Numbered from the stretch's first letter, positions 33,724 to 42,660 are shown. The stretch: 50,367 nucleotides of DNA from Sphingopyxis sp. (GCA_016463225.1 JAEMRT010000010.1:33043-83409), one strand, 5' to 3'. Program-made: numbers and translations. The notes: a model not told the origin generated them from the sequence alone.

Positions 33724-34725
33724 TTACAGAAACTTGTCGCCCGCGTGGTCGTCGAACATCGCAGCGTCGCGCACATAATCCGCGACCGTATCGAGCGACT
33801 TGTGCCGGCTGTGGTCCTTCATCTTGAAGAGATTGGCACGCTGGGATGCTGCCTCTGTGAGAAAACCCGCGCGAAGCGAGTGGCCTGAGTAGAGGGCTGG
33901 ATCGAGGCTTGCCGCAGTCGCGCAGGCCTTGACGAGCCGCGCGACCGTCTTGTCGGTTATCGGTTGATCGGTAAGCCCGTCCGGGCGGGTCAGCCGCCGA
34001 AAAAGAGGCGCCTGCTGTGCCTCGCCGGCCTTCCTATCAGCGCCGTCGAGGGCGGCGACGGACATCCAGGCCTTCAAGAGCCGGATCGGCTGTATCACCC
34101 GGCCCTCGGGGATGGCGACAACTTGTCCGAGTGCTTCCTGATCGCGCTTCGATTTCGGGATGGTAATGCGAACGCCCTTGGCGGTGAAGACGAGATCGCC
34201 CAGCTGCATCGCGGCCAGCTCAGAACGCCGGAACGCTCCGGCCATGCCGATCGCCAGGATCGCGCGGTCCCGAACGGCTCGCAAACCATTGCCCTTTATC
34301 GTGGCGAGCATGGCCTTGAGGACATCAGCCTCCGCCGGCGCCTTCTGGACCTTCTTGCGGGCATAGCGTCGGCGAACGCCCGCCATCATCTGGGCAATGA
34401 TGCCGGCCGCGTCGCGCGCCGTGGGTGAAGCGAAGCCAGCCTCTTTATGGTGATGATTGATCGCCGCAACGCGGCGTCCGATCGTGACGGGCGCAATACC
34501 AGCTTCGGCCTCGACATGGGCAAAAAGCGCGACGATGTCGGGGAGGGCTGGCAGTGCCTCGACGTTTCGCGCATCGCAGAATGCGCAGAAGCGTTCCCAG
34601 TCGCTGGCATACGCTTTTTGGGTCGAGCTGGCCTTTGCAGCAGCCAGCGTTTCGCGCGCACCCCCAATTTCCGCGAGAAGATCGGCGGGAAGATTGATCG
34701 ATAATGGAAGCAGGTCGCGTGCCAT
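33724..34725 (-). CDS. tyrosine recombinase / integrase
   Basis: A 333-residue protein. The N-terminal SAM-like domain (STQKAYASDWERFCAFCDAR) binds the core DNA. The catalytic domain has R166 (GAFRRSELAAM), H282 and R285 (GHSLRAGF), H308 (HSRHKSLD) and the nucleophile Y317 (VADYVRDA). It cuts and rejoins DNA through a covalent 3'-phosphotyrosine. The ATG at 34725 is chosen because 34782 lies inside an inverted repeat and adds unlikely residues. The following gene is a decayed GIY-YIG nuclease. An 11-bp inverted repeat 38 bases upstream is a candidate target site. No complete element ends were seen. Confidence 0.92.
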   Translation of the reverse strand: MARDLLPLSINLPADLLAEIGGARETLAAAKASSTQKAYASDWERFCAFCDARNVEALPALPDIVALFAHVEAEAGIAPVTIGRRVAAINHHHKEAGFASPTARDAAGIIAQMMAGVRRRYARKKVQKAPAEADVLKAMLATIKGNGLRAVRDRAILAIGMAGAFRRSELAAMQLGDLVFTAKGVRITIPKSKRDQEALGQVVAIPEGRVIQPIRLLKAWMSVAALDGADRKAGEAQQAPLFRRLTRPDGLTDQPITDKTVARLVKACATAASLDPALYSGHSLRAGFLTEAASQRANLFKMKDHSRHKSLDTVADYVRDAAMFDDHAGDKFL

Positions 34726-34762
34726 CGCGATCAGCCTAGCAGAGCCCCCTCCCGGCGTAAAT

Positions 34763-34796
34763 CCTATGTCCGAGAATCTCATTTATCGGACATAGG
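34763..34796. repeat. 11-bp perfect inverted repeat before the integrase
   Basis: CCTATGTCCGA (34763-34773) and TCGGACATAGG (34786-34796) are perfect inverted arms around a 12-base A/T-rich spacer. The site lies just upstream of the integrase gene. The geometry, two arms of 11 bases around a short asymmetric spacer, resembles core sites of tyrosine recombinases. It could equally be an operator of the integrase promoter. Confidence 0.6.
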
Positions 34797-34836
34797 TGGA
34801 TGGAGGGGATCCCAGACCGAATGAGCCGTCGCACGC

Positions 34837-35856
34837 TTATCCAGCCCCCGGCCGTGTGGCTTGATAGCGCAGCTGGTGGCACAGCGGCTCGCCGGCAGAA
34901 TAGGCGCGGATGCTTTCCAAGGTGGTCTCAGCGATGGCTGTCAACGCTTCTTCGGTGAGGAAGGCCTGGTGGCCCGTCATCAGGACATTGGGGAACGTCA
35001 GCAGGCGCTGGAGGATGTCGTCGTCGATGATCTCGCTGGAAAGATCGTCGAAGAAGATGCCCGCTTCCTGCTCATAGACATCGAGCGCGACACCGCCCAG
35101 CCGGCGCGCCTTGAGCGCCTCGATCAGCGCGGCACTGTCGATAAGCGCGCCGCGACTGGTATTGACCAGAACCAGATCGGGCCGCGCTGCCGCCAGGACG
35201 CGGCCATCGATCAGATGGCGGGTCTCGGGCGTGAGCGGGCAGTGCAAGGTGATAATATCCGCTTCGCGAAGCAGGTCCTCGCGCTCGACATAGCGCACGC
35301 CGATCGCGACGAGCGCTTCGTCAACGACAGGATCGCTGGCCAGGACCTCACACCCGAAGCCAGCCCGCAAGGCGCGAGCGACAAGCCCGCCAATCTGTCC
35401 CGTTCCCACGACGCCCGCGACACGTCCGTGCAGGTTACGGCCGACAAGGCCATCGAGCGCGAAATTGTTCTCACGAACCCGGGACCATGCGCGGTGGATC
35501 TTGCGATCGAGCGCCAGCAGGAGACCGATCGTGAATTCGGAAACCGCGTGCGGCGAGTAGGCCGGCACCCGCACGACGGCGAGACCGAGCGTCTCGGCCG
35601 CGACGAGATCGACATTGTTATAGCCTGCGCAGCGCAACGCGACGAGACCCACCCCAGCTTCGGCCAACACCTCGAGCACCTGCCGGTTGGCGATATCGTT
35701 CACGAAGATACAGGCGACGTCAAAACCGCGCGCGAGCCGCGCCGATGTGGGCGAGAGGGCAACGTCAAGGAAATCGAGATCGAACCCATAGGCCACGTTC
35801 GCCTGGGTCAGGAACTGCCGGTCGTACTTTCGCGTACCAAAGATCGCGATGCGCAT
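34837..35856 (-). CDS. ldhA: D-lactate dehydrogenase (2-hydroxyacid dehydrogenase)
   Basis: A 339-residue protein. GRVAGVVGTGQIGGLVARAL binds NAD, LVNTSRGALIDSAALIEAL carries the substrate arginine, and FPNVLMTGHQAFLTEEAL the catalytic histidine; a glutamate lies between them. The insert FFDDLSSEIIDDDILQRLL is typical of LdhA-type fermentative D-lactate dehydrogenases, which reduce pyruvate to D-lactate with NADH. The ATG at 35856 (MRIAIFGTRKYD) matches family starts. It is divergent from the MHYT-GGDEF-EAL gene, whose ATG is 179 bases away. Confidence 0.88.
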   Translation of the reverse strand: MRIAIFGTRKYDRQFLTQANVAYGFDLDFLDVALSPTSARLARGFDVACIFVNDIANRQVLEVLAEAGVGLVALRCAGYNNVDLVAAETLGLAVVRVPAYSPHAVSEFTIGLLLALDRKIHRAWSRVRENNFALDGLVGRNLHGRVAGVVGTGQIGGLVARALRAGFGCEVLASDPVVDEALVAIGVRYVEREDLLREADIITLHCPLTPETRHLIDGRVLAAARPDLVLVNTSRGALIDSAALIEALKARRLGGVALDVYEQEAGIFFDDLSSEIIDDDILQRLLTFPNVLMTGHQAFLTEEALTAIAETTLESIRAYSAGEPLCHQLRYQATRPGAG

Positions 35857-36035
35857 GTCCGCCTCCGAGCGCGGACTCGTCCGCGAGAGCAATAAGGATG
35901 AGCGACCGCACTGCCGGCGGAAAGCCCTTCGCGCGCGCGTCGTTCAGATTTTACGCAATTTGTCGCGAAGGGCCGAACTCCGTTAATCACTTTGTGAAAT
36001 GGGGAAGGTTCAAATTCCTTCGGTCTCAATTGGCG

Positions 36036-38477
36036 ATGTTTCCCTTTCTCTTTTGCCTGCGCGATCAACATGACGCGCCCTTGGTCATCCTCGCGGCTAT
36101 AGTCTGTCTCCTGACGGCGGCAGCAACCGTTCGCCTCTGTCGGCAGGCGGCCTGGACAGACACGGGTTCGCGCAGCTTGTGGCTGACGATGGCGGGGCTG
36201 ACTGCCGGTCTTGGCATCTGGGCCACGCACTTCATCGCGATGCTGGGCTACGATCCCGGCATCGTCATGGGCTATCATGTCCAGCAGACCGTGGTCTCGC
36301 TCCTGGTCGTGCTGGCAGGCGCGACAGCGGGCCTCTTCATTGCGACACGCGCGCCGCACTGGCTCGGCGCGCTTCTTGCCGCTTCGGTTATGGGCGGGGG
36401 CGTCACGGCCATGCACTATCTTGGCATGGCGGCGCTCGAAATGCCTGCGCTCATTCGTTGGAAGGCCGATTATGTCGTGGCCTCGGCCGTGTTCGCAATC
36501 GTCCCGCTAGTCTGGGCGCTGCCCCTTGCGCTGCGCGGCAGATCGCTCGCCAAAGGCGCGGCGGCCGCAGGTCTGATCACCGCCGCCGTGGTCCTGCTAC
36601 ACTTTACGGGCATGACCGCGATCACGCTGATTCCGTCGCGAAGCGATTTCTCACCCCTCAGCATGATGTCTCCCCGCGCCATATCGCTCTGGATTTTTCT
36701 CGCGGTCTCCTGCACGATCGCTCTCACTGCGGCGGCGGCGATCACGAGCCGGCGGACGGGCATCAAATTGCGCCGACAGGAACGCGAGAATCAGCTTCGC
36801 GTCCAGGGCATGAAGGCCCAACTCGACCTGGCCCTTGAGAATATGCACCAGGGCCTTTGCCTATACGACGGCGACGGTCGGCTTTTGCTCTGGAACCAGC
36901 GTTTCCTGGATCTGTACGGGCTTGGGCGCGATGCGCTCCAATGCGGCATGACGGTGGGACAAGTGATCCGCACCGGCATTGCCAACCATCTTCCCGTTGC
37001 CGAGGTCGAGCAGCGCGCAGCAGAAATCGAGCGTAACCTCGCCCAGGCACTGAGCGCTTCAGGAGACGCGCCTGCTATCTCGGAATATCCCGGCGTCGTG
37101 GTGAGCGTACGTTCGCGCGCGCTTCCCGACGGCGGATGGGTGAGCACCTTTGACGATATTACCCAGCAGCGCCGTTCGGAAGAACGAATCCGGCACCTGG
37201 CGCTGCATGACGGCCTGACCGGCCTGCCCAACCGGCGCAGGTTCAACGATGTCGTCGACCGCGATCTCGACGTTGCGGCGCGGGCCGGTTCGCGCCTGGG
37301 ACTGGTCGTTGTCGACCTCGACAATTTCAAGGATATCAACGACAGCCGCGGCCATTCAGCCGGTGACCAAGCATTGAAGATGGTCGCCGCAGCGCTCAAG
37401 GACGCGGTTCGCGAGAATGAACATGTCGCCCGGCTGGGTGGCGACGAATTCGCCGCGGCAATTCTGTACCGCGAAGACTATGAGCTTGCCGACTTTGTGA
37501 CGCGCCTGAGCACTGGGCTGGCGGCGATCAATGCCGGCAATGCGCACGATCTGAGCGTCCATGCGAGCCTTGGCATCGCAACCTATCCGGCCGACAGCCA
37601 GGATCGCGAGCAGCTGTGCAATCATGCTGATCTGGCCATGTACCGGGCAAAAGGGACGGTAGGCGAACGGATCTGCTATTACGAAAAAGGTATGGACGAG
37701 CAGGCGCGCGAACGCCGGCAACTCGCGGCCGACCTTCGGGGCGCCGCGGCGCGCGGTGAGATGACGATCCTCTACCAGCCACAGCGTTCGCTCAGGGACG
37801 ACAGGGTAAACGGCTATGAAGCTCTGCTGCGCTGGACCCACCCCAAGCGCGGCCTGGTCCCCCCTGACATCTTCATTCCTGTTGCCGAAGAAACCGGCGA
37901 GATCCTGGCGCTGGGCGAGTGGGTGCTGCGGCAAGCCTGTGAGGAGGCGGCCCGCTGGGATGACGGACTGACCGTGGCCATCAACCTCTCCGCCGTGCAG
38001 TTGAGCCAGGCGAGCCTGCCCGAGAGCGTGGCCCAGACGCTTCTGGAGACCGGACTCGCACCAAGGCGTCTCGAACTGGAGATCACTGAAACCGCGATCA
38101 TCGCCGACAAGCCGCGCGCCTTGCATATTTTGCGTAAACTCAAGGCGATGGGGATCGCCATTGCCATCGACGATTTCGGCACCGGCTATTCCTCGCTCGA
38201 CACGCTCAACTCGTTCCCCTTCGACAAGATCAAGATCGACAAATCATTCGTCATCGGGTCCGAAGAGCGGCCGCAGGCCAGAGCAATCATCAGGGCAGTG
38301 CTCGCGCTGGGCCACAGCCTTGGCGTCCCTGTGCTCGCTGAAGGGGTGGAGAACAGCGGGCACGTCGACCTGCTGGTGGCGGAAGGGTGCGACCAGGTCC
38401 AGGGCTACCTCTTTGGGCGCCCCGGCCATGCGCCCAGTCTTCTTTCCCGGGAGCAGGCCCGACTGGCCACCGGTTGA
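36036..38477 (+). CDS. MHYT-PAS-GGDEF-EAL membrane c-di-GMP protein
   Basis: An 813-residue protein. Residues 1-250 are seven membrane helices with three MHYT-type motifs (HFIAMLGY, HYLGMAALEM, HFTGMTAI), thought to sense a gas or copper. A PAS-like region follows (LALENMHQGLCLYDGDGRLL). The GGDEF domain reads VDLDNFKDINDSRGHSAGDQ and RLGGDEFAAA, and the EAL domain YEALLRWTHPKRGLVPPD, LELEITETAI and AIDDFGTGYSSLDTL with KIDKSFV. Both active sites look intact, so it could make or degrade c-di-GMP. The ATG at 36036 places MFPFLFCLRD ahead of the first helix; a GTG upstream is possible. Confidence 0.9.
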   Translation: MFPFLFCLRDQHDAPLVILAAIVCLLTAAATVRLCRQAAWTDTGSRSLWLTMAGLTAGLGIWATHFIAMLGYDPGIVMGYHVQQTVVSLLVVLAGATAGLFIATRAPHWLGALLAASVMGGGVTAMHYLGMAALEMPALIRWKADYVVASAVFAIVPLVWALPLALRGRSLAKGAAAAGLITAAVVLLHFTGMTAITLIPSRSDFSPLSMMSPRAISLWIFLAVSCTIALTAAAAITSRRTGIKLRRQERENQLRVQGMKAQLDLALENMHQGLCLYDGDGRLLLWNQRFLDLYGLGRDALQCGMTVGQVIRTGIANHLPVAEVEQRAAEIERNLAQALSASGDAPAISEYPGVVVSVRSRALPDGGWVSTFDDITQQRRSEERIRHLALHDGLTGLPNRRRFNDVVDRDLDVAARAGSRLGLVVVDLDNFKDINDSRGHSAGDQALKMVAAALKDAVRENEHVARLGGDEFAAAILYREDYELADFVTRLSTGLAAINAGNAHDLSVHASLGIATYPADSQDREQLCNHADLAMYRAKGTVGERICYYEKGMDEQARERRQLAADLRGAAARGEMTILYQPQRSLRDDRVNGYEALLRWTHPKRGLVPPDIFIPVAEETGEILALGEWVLRQACEEAARWDDGLTVAINLSAVQLSQASLPESVAQTLLETGLAPRRLELEITETAIIADKPRALHILRKLKAMGIAIAIDDFGTGYSSLDTLNSFPFDKIKIDKSFVIGSEERPQARAIIRAVLALGHSLGVPVLAEGVENSGHVDLLVAEGCDQVQGYLFGRPGHAPSLLSREQARLATG

Positions 38478-38795
38478 TGCGCGGGTGCTTCGCGTAGCGA
38501 CGCGGCAGCACCGGGCAAGCTATCATGTGAGGAAGCGCCGCAGGCAGAAACGGCAGCCCGTTGCGAAGCTGCCGTCCCATAGCGCGACCCGAGGCTACCC
38601 TGGAAATCTTATACCCTTCTGCCGATGTATCACCTCATTTCTCAGTTTGAAATGAGTGTTTTGATGTATAAAGCATCACCTCCCTCGATGCTTTCATCTT
38701 GGGGGTGGATGGCCTGCGTATGCGGATGACATCTCCTTCTTCCATCCTACATCACGTCCAAATCCAACTAGCAACTGGATAGGGCTCTTGAATTC
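38478..38795. other. intergenic region before the Kef-type antiporter
   Basis: No gene is seen in this stretch of about 320 bases. The first half contains a hairpin CGGCAGC/GCTGCCG (38551-38574), which may end the upstream transcript. The second half is unusually A+T-rich for the window and contains two perfect 8-bp dyads (listed separately) and the direct repeat GATGTAT at 38624 and 38663. Confidence 0.5.
38634..38694 (+). promoter_or_regulatory. two tandem 8-bp hairpins upstream of the antiporter
   Basis: CTCATTTC (38634-38641) with GAAATGAG (38649-38656) and AAAGCATC (38670-38677) with GATGCTTT (38687-38694) are two perfect inverted repeats with loops of seven and nine bases. They lie 100-160 bases before the ATG at 38796. 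They may be operators or part of a structured leader; no known riboswitch is recognised. Confidence 0.45.
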
Positions 38796-40505
38796 ATGGA
38801 AGAACAGCTTGCTCAGACATTCCTTCTGATCGCGGCTGCATTTGTGGCCGTTGCCATCCTGGCGAGGCTGCGCTTGTCACCGGTCTTGGGCTATCTCGCC
38901 GCCGGCCTGCTCCTGGGCCCCCATGGCATGGGCGCAGTAACCGACAGCGAAGGCACCCATTTTTTCGGCGAGCTCGGCATCGCTCTCCTCATGTTCGTGA
39001 TTGGCCTTGAATTTTCCGTGCCTCGGCTGCTGTCCAGCGGGGGCGCCATGATCGGGCTCGGGTTCGGAACCGTGGCAGGCGCAACACTGCTGGCGGGAGC
39101 TGCGAGCCATTTCGTCGTAGGATTGCCGCTTCTGCCTGCGGCCCTCCTGGGCGGCGCCATCGCCATGTCATCGACCGCCATCATCCAAAAGCATCTCGTC
39201 GACACCGACGCGGTATCGAGCCGCCACGGCGTGGCTGCGACCGGCATAGTCCTGTTTGAGGACCTGGTCGCTTTGATCCTGCTGTCGCTCATTGCTGCCC
39301 TCCCAGACGCGGCCAACGAGGTCGAGATGGAAAAGGTGCTGCTGCGCATGGGGGTCAGCTTCGTGGCATTGGCGGGCGTGGCTCTTCTGGCTCGGCGGAC
39401 TCTGGGCCGTCTGCTCGGGTGGGTCGCGAGATCGGGCCCGGACGAGACTTTCCTGCTGGCCGTCCTGACGCTTGTGGTGGGCGCGTCGCTCGCAGCCGAA
39501 GAGATCGGACTGTCGCTTCCTATCGGCGCCTTTGTGGTCGGGATGATGGTCGGCGAAAGTGACTTCAGGCACCAGCTCGAAGAGGAAATCCGGCCATTTC
39601 GCGATCTGCTGCTGGGCATCTTCTTCGTGACGATCGGCATGTCGGTCGACTGGTCGCAGATCCTGGCCCAGCCGGCTGTCACCTTTCTCGTTCTGGCCGC
39701 GATCCTCGTCGTCAAGTTCCTGGTCGTCTTTGGGGTCACCCGTCTCTCGGGCCTTCCGGCAAGCAGCGCGGTCAAGACCGGCTTGCTTCTGGCGCATTCA
39801 GGTGAGCTTGGGCTACTCATCGGGGGCAGGTCGCTCGACAGCGCCCTTCTGTCGCCCGCGATCGGCCAGCCCGTCCTGGGCGCGATCGCAGCGAGCATGC
39901 TCGTCGGACCGATCCTGGCGCAGTGGAGCGACCGGGCCGGAGATCTCATGGTGCGGAGCCGGGATCCGCGCGGCGCTGAGATCGAAACAGCGGTGCGCAC
40001 AACATCTCAGGAGCTCAAGGGTCACGTCGTGCTTGCCGGCTGCGGCCCCGTGGGCCGTCTGGTGGCGCTCACACTCGAGGCGAGCGAAATTCCATACCTG
40101 GCGATCGAGCGAAACGTGGAGCGCCTTCGCCGCGCCCAACAGGAAGGTCATAAAGCGGTTTTCGGCGACGCCAGCCGAGCGGGAATACTCAAGGCAGCCG
40201 GCGTCGATCGCGCCGCGGCCATCATCGTGCTTGTCAACAATTGGCATCGGTCGGTGCGCATCATTCGCGAAGCCAAGCGCCTGAACCCCGGGATCCATGT
40301 GATCGCCAGCCTCCGCGACGATGCGCATCTAGGTGAGCTGGCGCAGGCGGGCGCGGCACATGTCTTTCCCGAAAACTATGCTGCGGGGCTTGGGCTCGGT
40401 GCCCAGGCCCTGATGACGCTCGGCATGACGGCGGACGATGCGACCGACAGGATCCGGGCCATGCGGGCGCAGCTCAGTCCGGACCTTCAAATCGTGCCGC
40501 GGTGA
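38796..40505 (+). CDS. CPA2 monovalent cation/proton antiporter (Kef-type)
   Basis: A 569-residue protein. About twelve helices fill residues 1-385: LRLSPVLGYLAAGLLLGPHG, GIALLMFVIGLEFSVPRLLS, AIAMSSTAIIQKHL and LLLAHSGELGLLIGGRSLD, typical of KefB/KefC and relatives. The C-terminal part is an RCK_N/TrkA-N regulatory domain: KGHVVLAGCGPVGRLVAL with the Rossmann GxGxxG-like loop, EGHKAVFGDASRAGILKAAG. It exchanges potassium or sodium for protons; in Kef proteins this is controlled by glutathione adducts. No KefF/KefG-type ancillary gene is nearby. Confidence 0.9.
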   Translation: MEEQLAQTFLLIAAAFVAVAILARLRLSPVLGYLAAGLLLGPHGMGAVTDSEGTHFFGELGIALLMFVIGLEFSVPRLLSSGGAMIGLGFGTVAGATLLAGAASHFVVGLPLLPAALLGGAIAMSSTAIIQKHLVDTDAVSSRHGVAATGIVLFEDLVALILLSLIAALPDAANEVEMEKVLLRMGVSFVALAGVALLARRTLGRLLGWVARSGPDETFLLAVLTLVVGASLAAEEIGLSLPIGAFVVGMMVGESDFRHQLEEEIRPFRDLLLGIFFVTIGMSVDWSQILAQPAVTFLVLAAILVVKFLVVFGVTRLSGLPASSAVKTGLLLAHSGELGLLIGGRSLDSALLSPAIGQPVLGAIAASMLVGPILAQWSDRAGDLMVRSRDPRGAEIETAVRTTSQELKGHVVLAGCGPVGRLVALTLEASEIPYLAIERNVERLRRAQQEGHKAVFGDASRAGILKAAGVDRAAAIIVLVNNWHRSVRIIREAKRLNPGIHVIASLRDDAHLGELAQAGAAHVFPENYAAGLGLGAQALMTLGMTADDATDRIRAMRAQLSPDLQIVPR

Positions 40506-40628
40506 GTTGCCCACCCGACCAACCACCCCTCCAACTAAATCATTACGGCACCACCATAAAATGTGGAGATAGGCGCGCGGATGACTTATCTTGGATGTAG
40601 TGACAAACCAGTGAAGCAGGCTTCAGCC

Positions 40629-40985
40629 ATGGTGCGATCTGAACTCGTGGCCCTCCTGGCCAAGGAAAACCCGGAACTCTCCGCGCAGGAGATTGAAAAG
40701 ATCGTCGATCTCTTCTTCGAGGCGGTCGTCGACCAGCTAGCCGCTGGCGGGCGTGTCGAGCTGCGCGGGTTCGGTGCCTTTTCGACGCGGCTACACGAGG
40801 CTCGCACCGGGCGGAATCCGCGCAGCGGCGCGGCCGTGCTGGTCCCGGCCAAGCGATCGGTGCATTTCAAGCCAGGCAAGGCGATGCGGGAGCGGCTGAT
40901 CGCCGCGGCGGCTGGCATGACCAAGGCAGCGCCCTCTTCCGCCGCAGCTTCCTCCACCGCGTCGGCCGAAGCGCGCGCTGCCTGA
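40629..40985 (+). CDS. HU/IHF-family DNA-binding protein (IHF-beta-like)
   Basis: About 118 residues. RSELVALLAKENPELSAQEI is the N-terminal helical part and GGRVELRGFGAFSTRLHEAR, TGRNPRSGAAVLVPAKRSVH and FKPGKAMRERL the beta arms and end of an IHF-beta/HU protein; RNPRSG is the DNA-intercalating tip region. A tail of about 30 alanine- and serine-rich residues is unusual. It would bend and compact DNA and support recombination or transcription. The start at 40629 fits the family; an ATG at 40581 with GGAGAT before it would add 16 residues. It converges on hipA. Confidence 0.85.
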   Translation: MVRSELVALLAKENPELSAQEIEKIVDLFFEAVVDQLAAGGRVELRGFGAFSTRLHEARTGRNPRSGAAVLVPAKRSVHFKPGKAMRERLIAAAAGMTKAAPSSAAASSTASAEARAA

Positions 40986-41042
40986 AATCCCTCTGGAGCG
41001 CCGGGGCCCTGTGACGCCCTTCGGCGTGAAATCGCTGGCCTG

Positions 41043-42305
41043 TCAGCCGATTGCGCGATGTTCGGGGTCCGCCAGGCGAAAGCAGGTAGCAAAACGGCCC
41101 TGGTCGGCGACGTTGACCCCTGCCTCTTCGAAACAGGCACGCCACCGCGCATGAACCCTATCGGCCATAGCGATAACGATCGCGCGCGCATCCTCCTCCC
41201 CCAGGTCGAACTGCGCGACCTGCGAGAGCGCGTTGGCAAGGCTGGCCTGGCGACCCTCGGCACCCACGCCCAGCACGAGCCGGCGATCCAGGCCCACCTG
41301 CGGCTTGGGAACGACGTCATAGAGCGGCGACAGCCGCCACCCCTTCCCGTCCCACAGGAAACCATGATTGCGCAGGTGATCGTCGTCATTGGTGACGAGG
41401 ATGTTGAAGACCATGCGCCTGAAGAGTTCCTCAAGATCCCGCCGGACCGCGGTGCCGTGCTGGCGCAGCGTCGCCCCGAGATCGGCATAGGCATAGCGGC
41501 TGACCTCGCTCTCATGCGCGCCCAGCATCGTAAGCCCCGATGCGAAGGAGGCGCGCAGCATCCGGTTGCCGTCCAGCCTGCGATCGAAACGTTCGATCAG
41601 ATAGATGTCGCGGCCGAGCAGTTGCTCGAAGCGAAGCGACGGAACGTCGAGCCCGCATTCAGCGGCGAGCCGCATGGTAGCTAGCTCGACCCGGCATTCG
41701 GGAAAGGTGTCGTTGCGTGCTGGAAACTTGGCGATCCAGGATTGGCCCTCGATCGTCGTCGCCGCCTTGGGACGCGCGCCGCCCAGCGACGAGCCGGCGG
41801 TCAGGAGGGGACGCAGATTTTCGCTGAGTTGGTCGACCTCCTGCGCTTCTTCGGCGGCGGCGGCCAGTTCTGCCAGGGTGAACTGTTCGCCGGGCGCGTC
41901 GGCTTCGCCCCAGGGCGCGAGGCGCCTTGGCGCGTCTAGCGTGGGACCGAACGCCAGCGCGCCGACGCGGTGGTCGCCCGAAGCAAGCAGGAGATCCGCC
42001 TCGCTTGGCGTTCGCTCGCCCATCGCCTTGTACATGAGATACTGACCCCACCCGTCGGGCGCGGCGTCGCGGATCCCATTGAAGACGGCAAAGCCTTCCT
42101 CGGTCCGGAATTCCTGGCGCGTGCCGGCTGGCGGCAGCGGCAGGGTCACAGGATCGATCGCGACGCGGTCGGGTCGCTCGAGATAGCGATTGCCGTATGC
42201 GAAGGTCGCGTAGCTGGCGCGCGGCTCGCTGTGGAGGCGCAAAAGGCCCGCGGGGACGGCAACGCCGTCCAGATAGACGAAGACGAAGGTTTCGATGTCG
42301 GCCAT
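41043..42305 (-). CDS. hipA: HipA-family toxin kinase
   Basis: A 420-residue protein. TAGSSLGGARPKAATTIEGQ is the P-loop-like segment, IYLIERFDRRLDGNRMLRAS the HipA_C core, and FNILVTNDDDHLRNHGFLWD the catalytic and magnesium-binding stretch, with PLYDVVPKP after it. HipA kinases inactivate glutamyl-tRNA synthetase or other targets by serine phosphorylation and cause growth arrest or persistence. The N-terminal domain VFVYLDGVAVPAGLLRLHSE is standard. It starts 3 bases after the stop of hipB, so the two are co-expressed as a toxin-antitoxin pair that could stabilise a plasmid. Confidence 0.93.
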   Translation of the reverse strand: MADIETFVFVYLDGVAVPAGLLRLHSEPRASYATFAYGNRYLERPDRVAIDPVTLPLPPAGTRQEFRTEEGFAVFNGIRDAAPDGWGQYLMYKAMGERTPSEADLLLASGDHRVGALAFGPTLDAPRRLAPWGEADAPGEQFTLAELAAAAEEAQEVDQLSENLRPLLTAGSSLGGARPKAATTIEGQSWIAKFPARNDTFPECRVELATMRLAAECGLDVPSLRFEQLLGRDIYLIERFDRRLDGNRMLRASFASGLTMLGAHESEVSRYAYADLGATLRQHGTAVRRDLEELFRRMVFNILVTNDDDHLRNHGFLWDGKGWRLSPLYDVVPKPQVGLDRRLVLGVGAEGRQASLANALSQVAQFDLGEEDARAIVIAMADRVHARWRACFEEAGVNVADQGRFATCFRLADPEHRAIG

Positions 42306-42308
42306 GGC

Positions 42309-42653
42309 TTAGAAATCCAGCGGATCGTCGCGCCGCGGCGTGTGGATGCTGTGCGGCAGGCGGCCTATTTCCTCGCTGGTCCCGACCCTGTCGGTCTCAG
42401 GGGCGACGAGCGATTCCAGGCGAGCCGTCATACCCAGCACGAAGAGAGCGCTCGCCAGCGCTGCGAGGCCTACGGTCGGATCGCCGGCTTCGAGACGCTG
42501 CAGCGTCTGCACCGACACCAGCATACGCTCGGCCATCAGTTTCTGCGGGATGCGTCGCCGCTTGCGCGCGGTGCGCAAGTCTTCGCCCAACTGGCGAATG
42601 GCACGCTGGCTTTGGGGCGGCAGACCGCTGGAGGCTCGAGAGGCGCGGGGCAT
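42309..42653 (-). CDS. hipB: HipB-like antitoxin with XRE HTH
   Basis: A 114-residue protein. RQLGEDLRTARKRRRIPQKL, AERMLVSVQTLQRLEAGDPT and VGLAALASALFVLGMTARLE form an XRE-type HTH. The C-terminal tail (RLPHSIHTPRRDDPLDF) probably contacts HipA. It represses its own operon and neutralises the kinase. The ATG at 42653 is chosen; an in-frame start at 42674 lies inside the operator. The tandem inverted repeat at 42661-42707 is directly upstream. Confidence 0.9.
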   Translation of the reverse strand: MPRASRASSGLPPQSQRAIRQLGEDLRTARKRRRIPQKLMAERMLVSVQTLQRLEAGDPTVGLAALASALFVLGMTARLESLVAPETDRVGTSEEIGRLPHSIHTPRRDDPLDF

Positions 42654-42660
42654 GGAAAGT

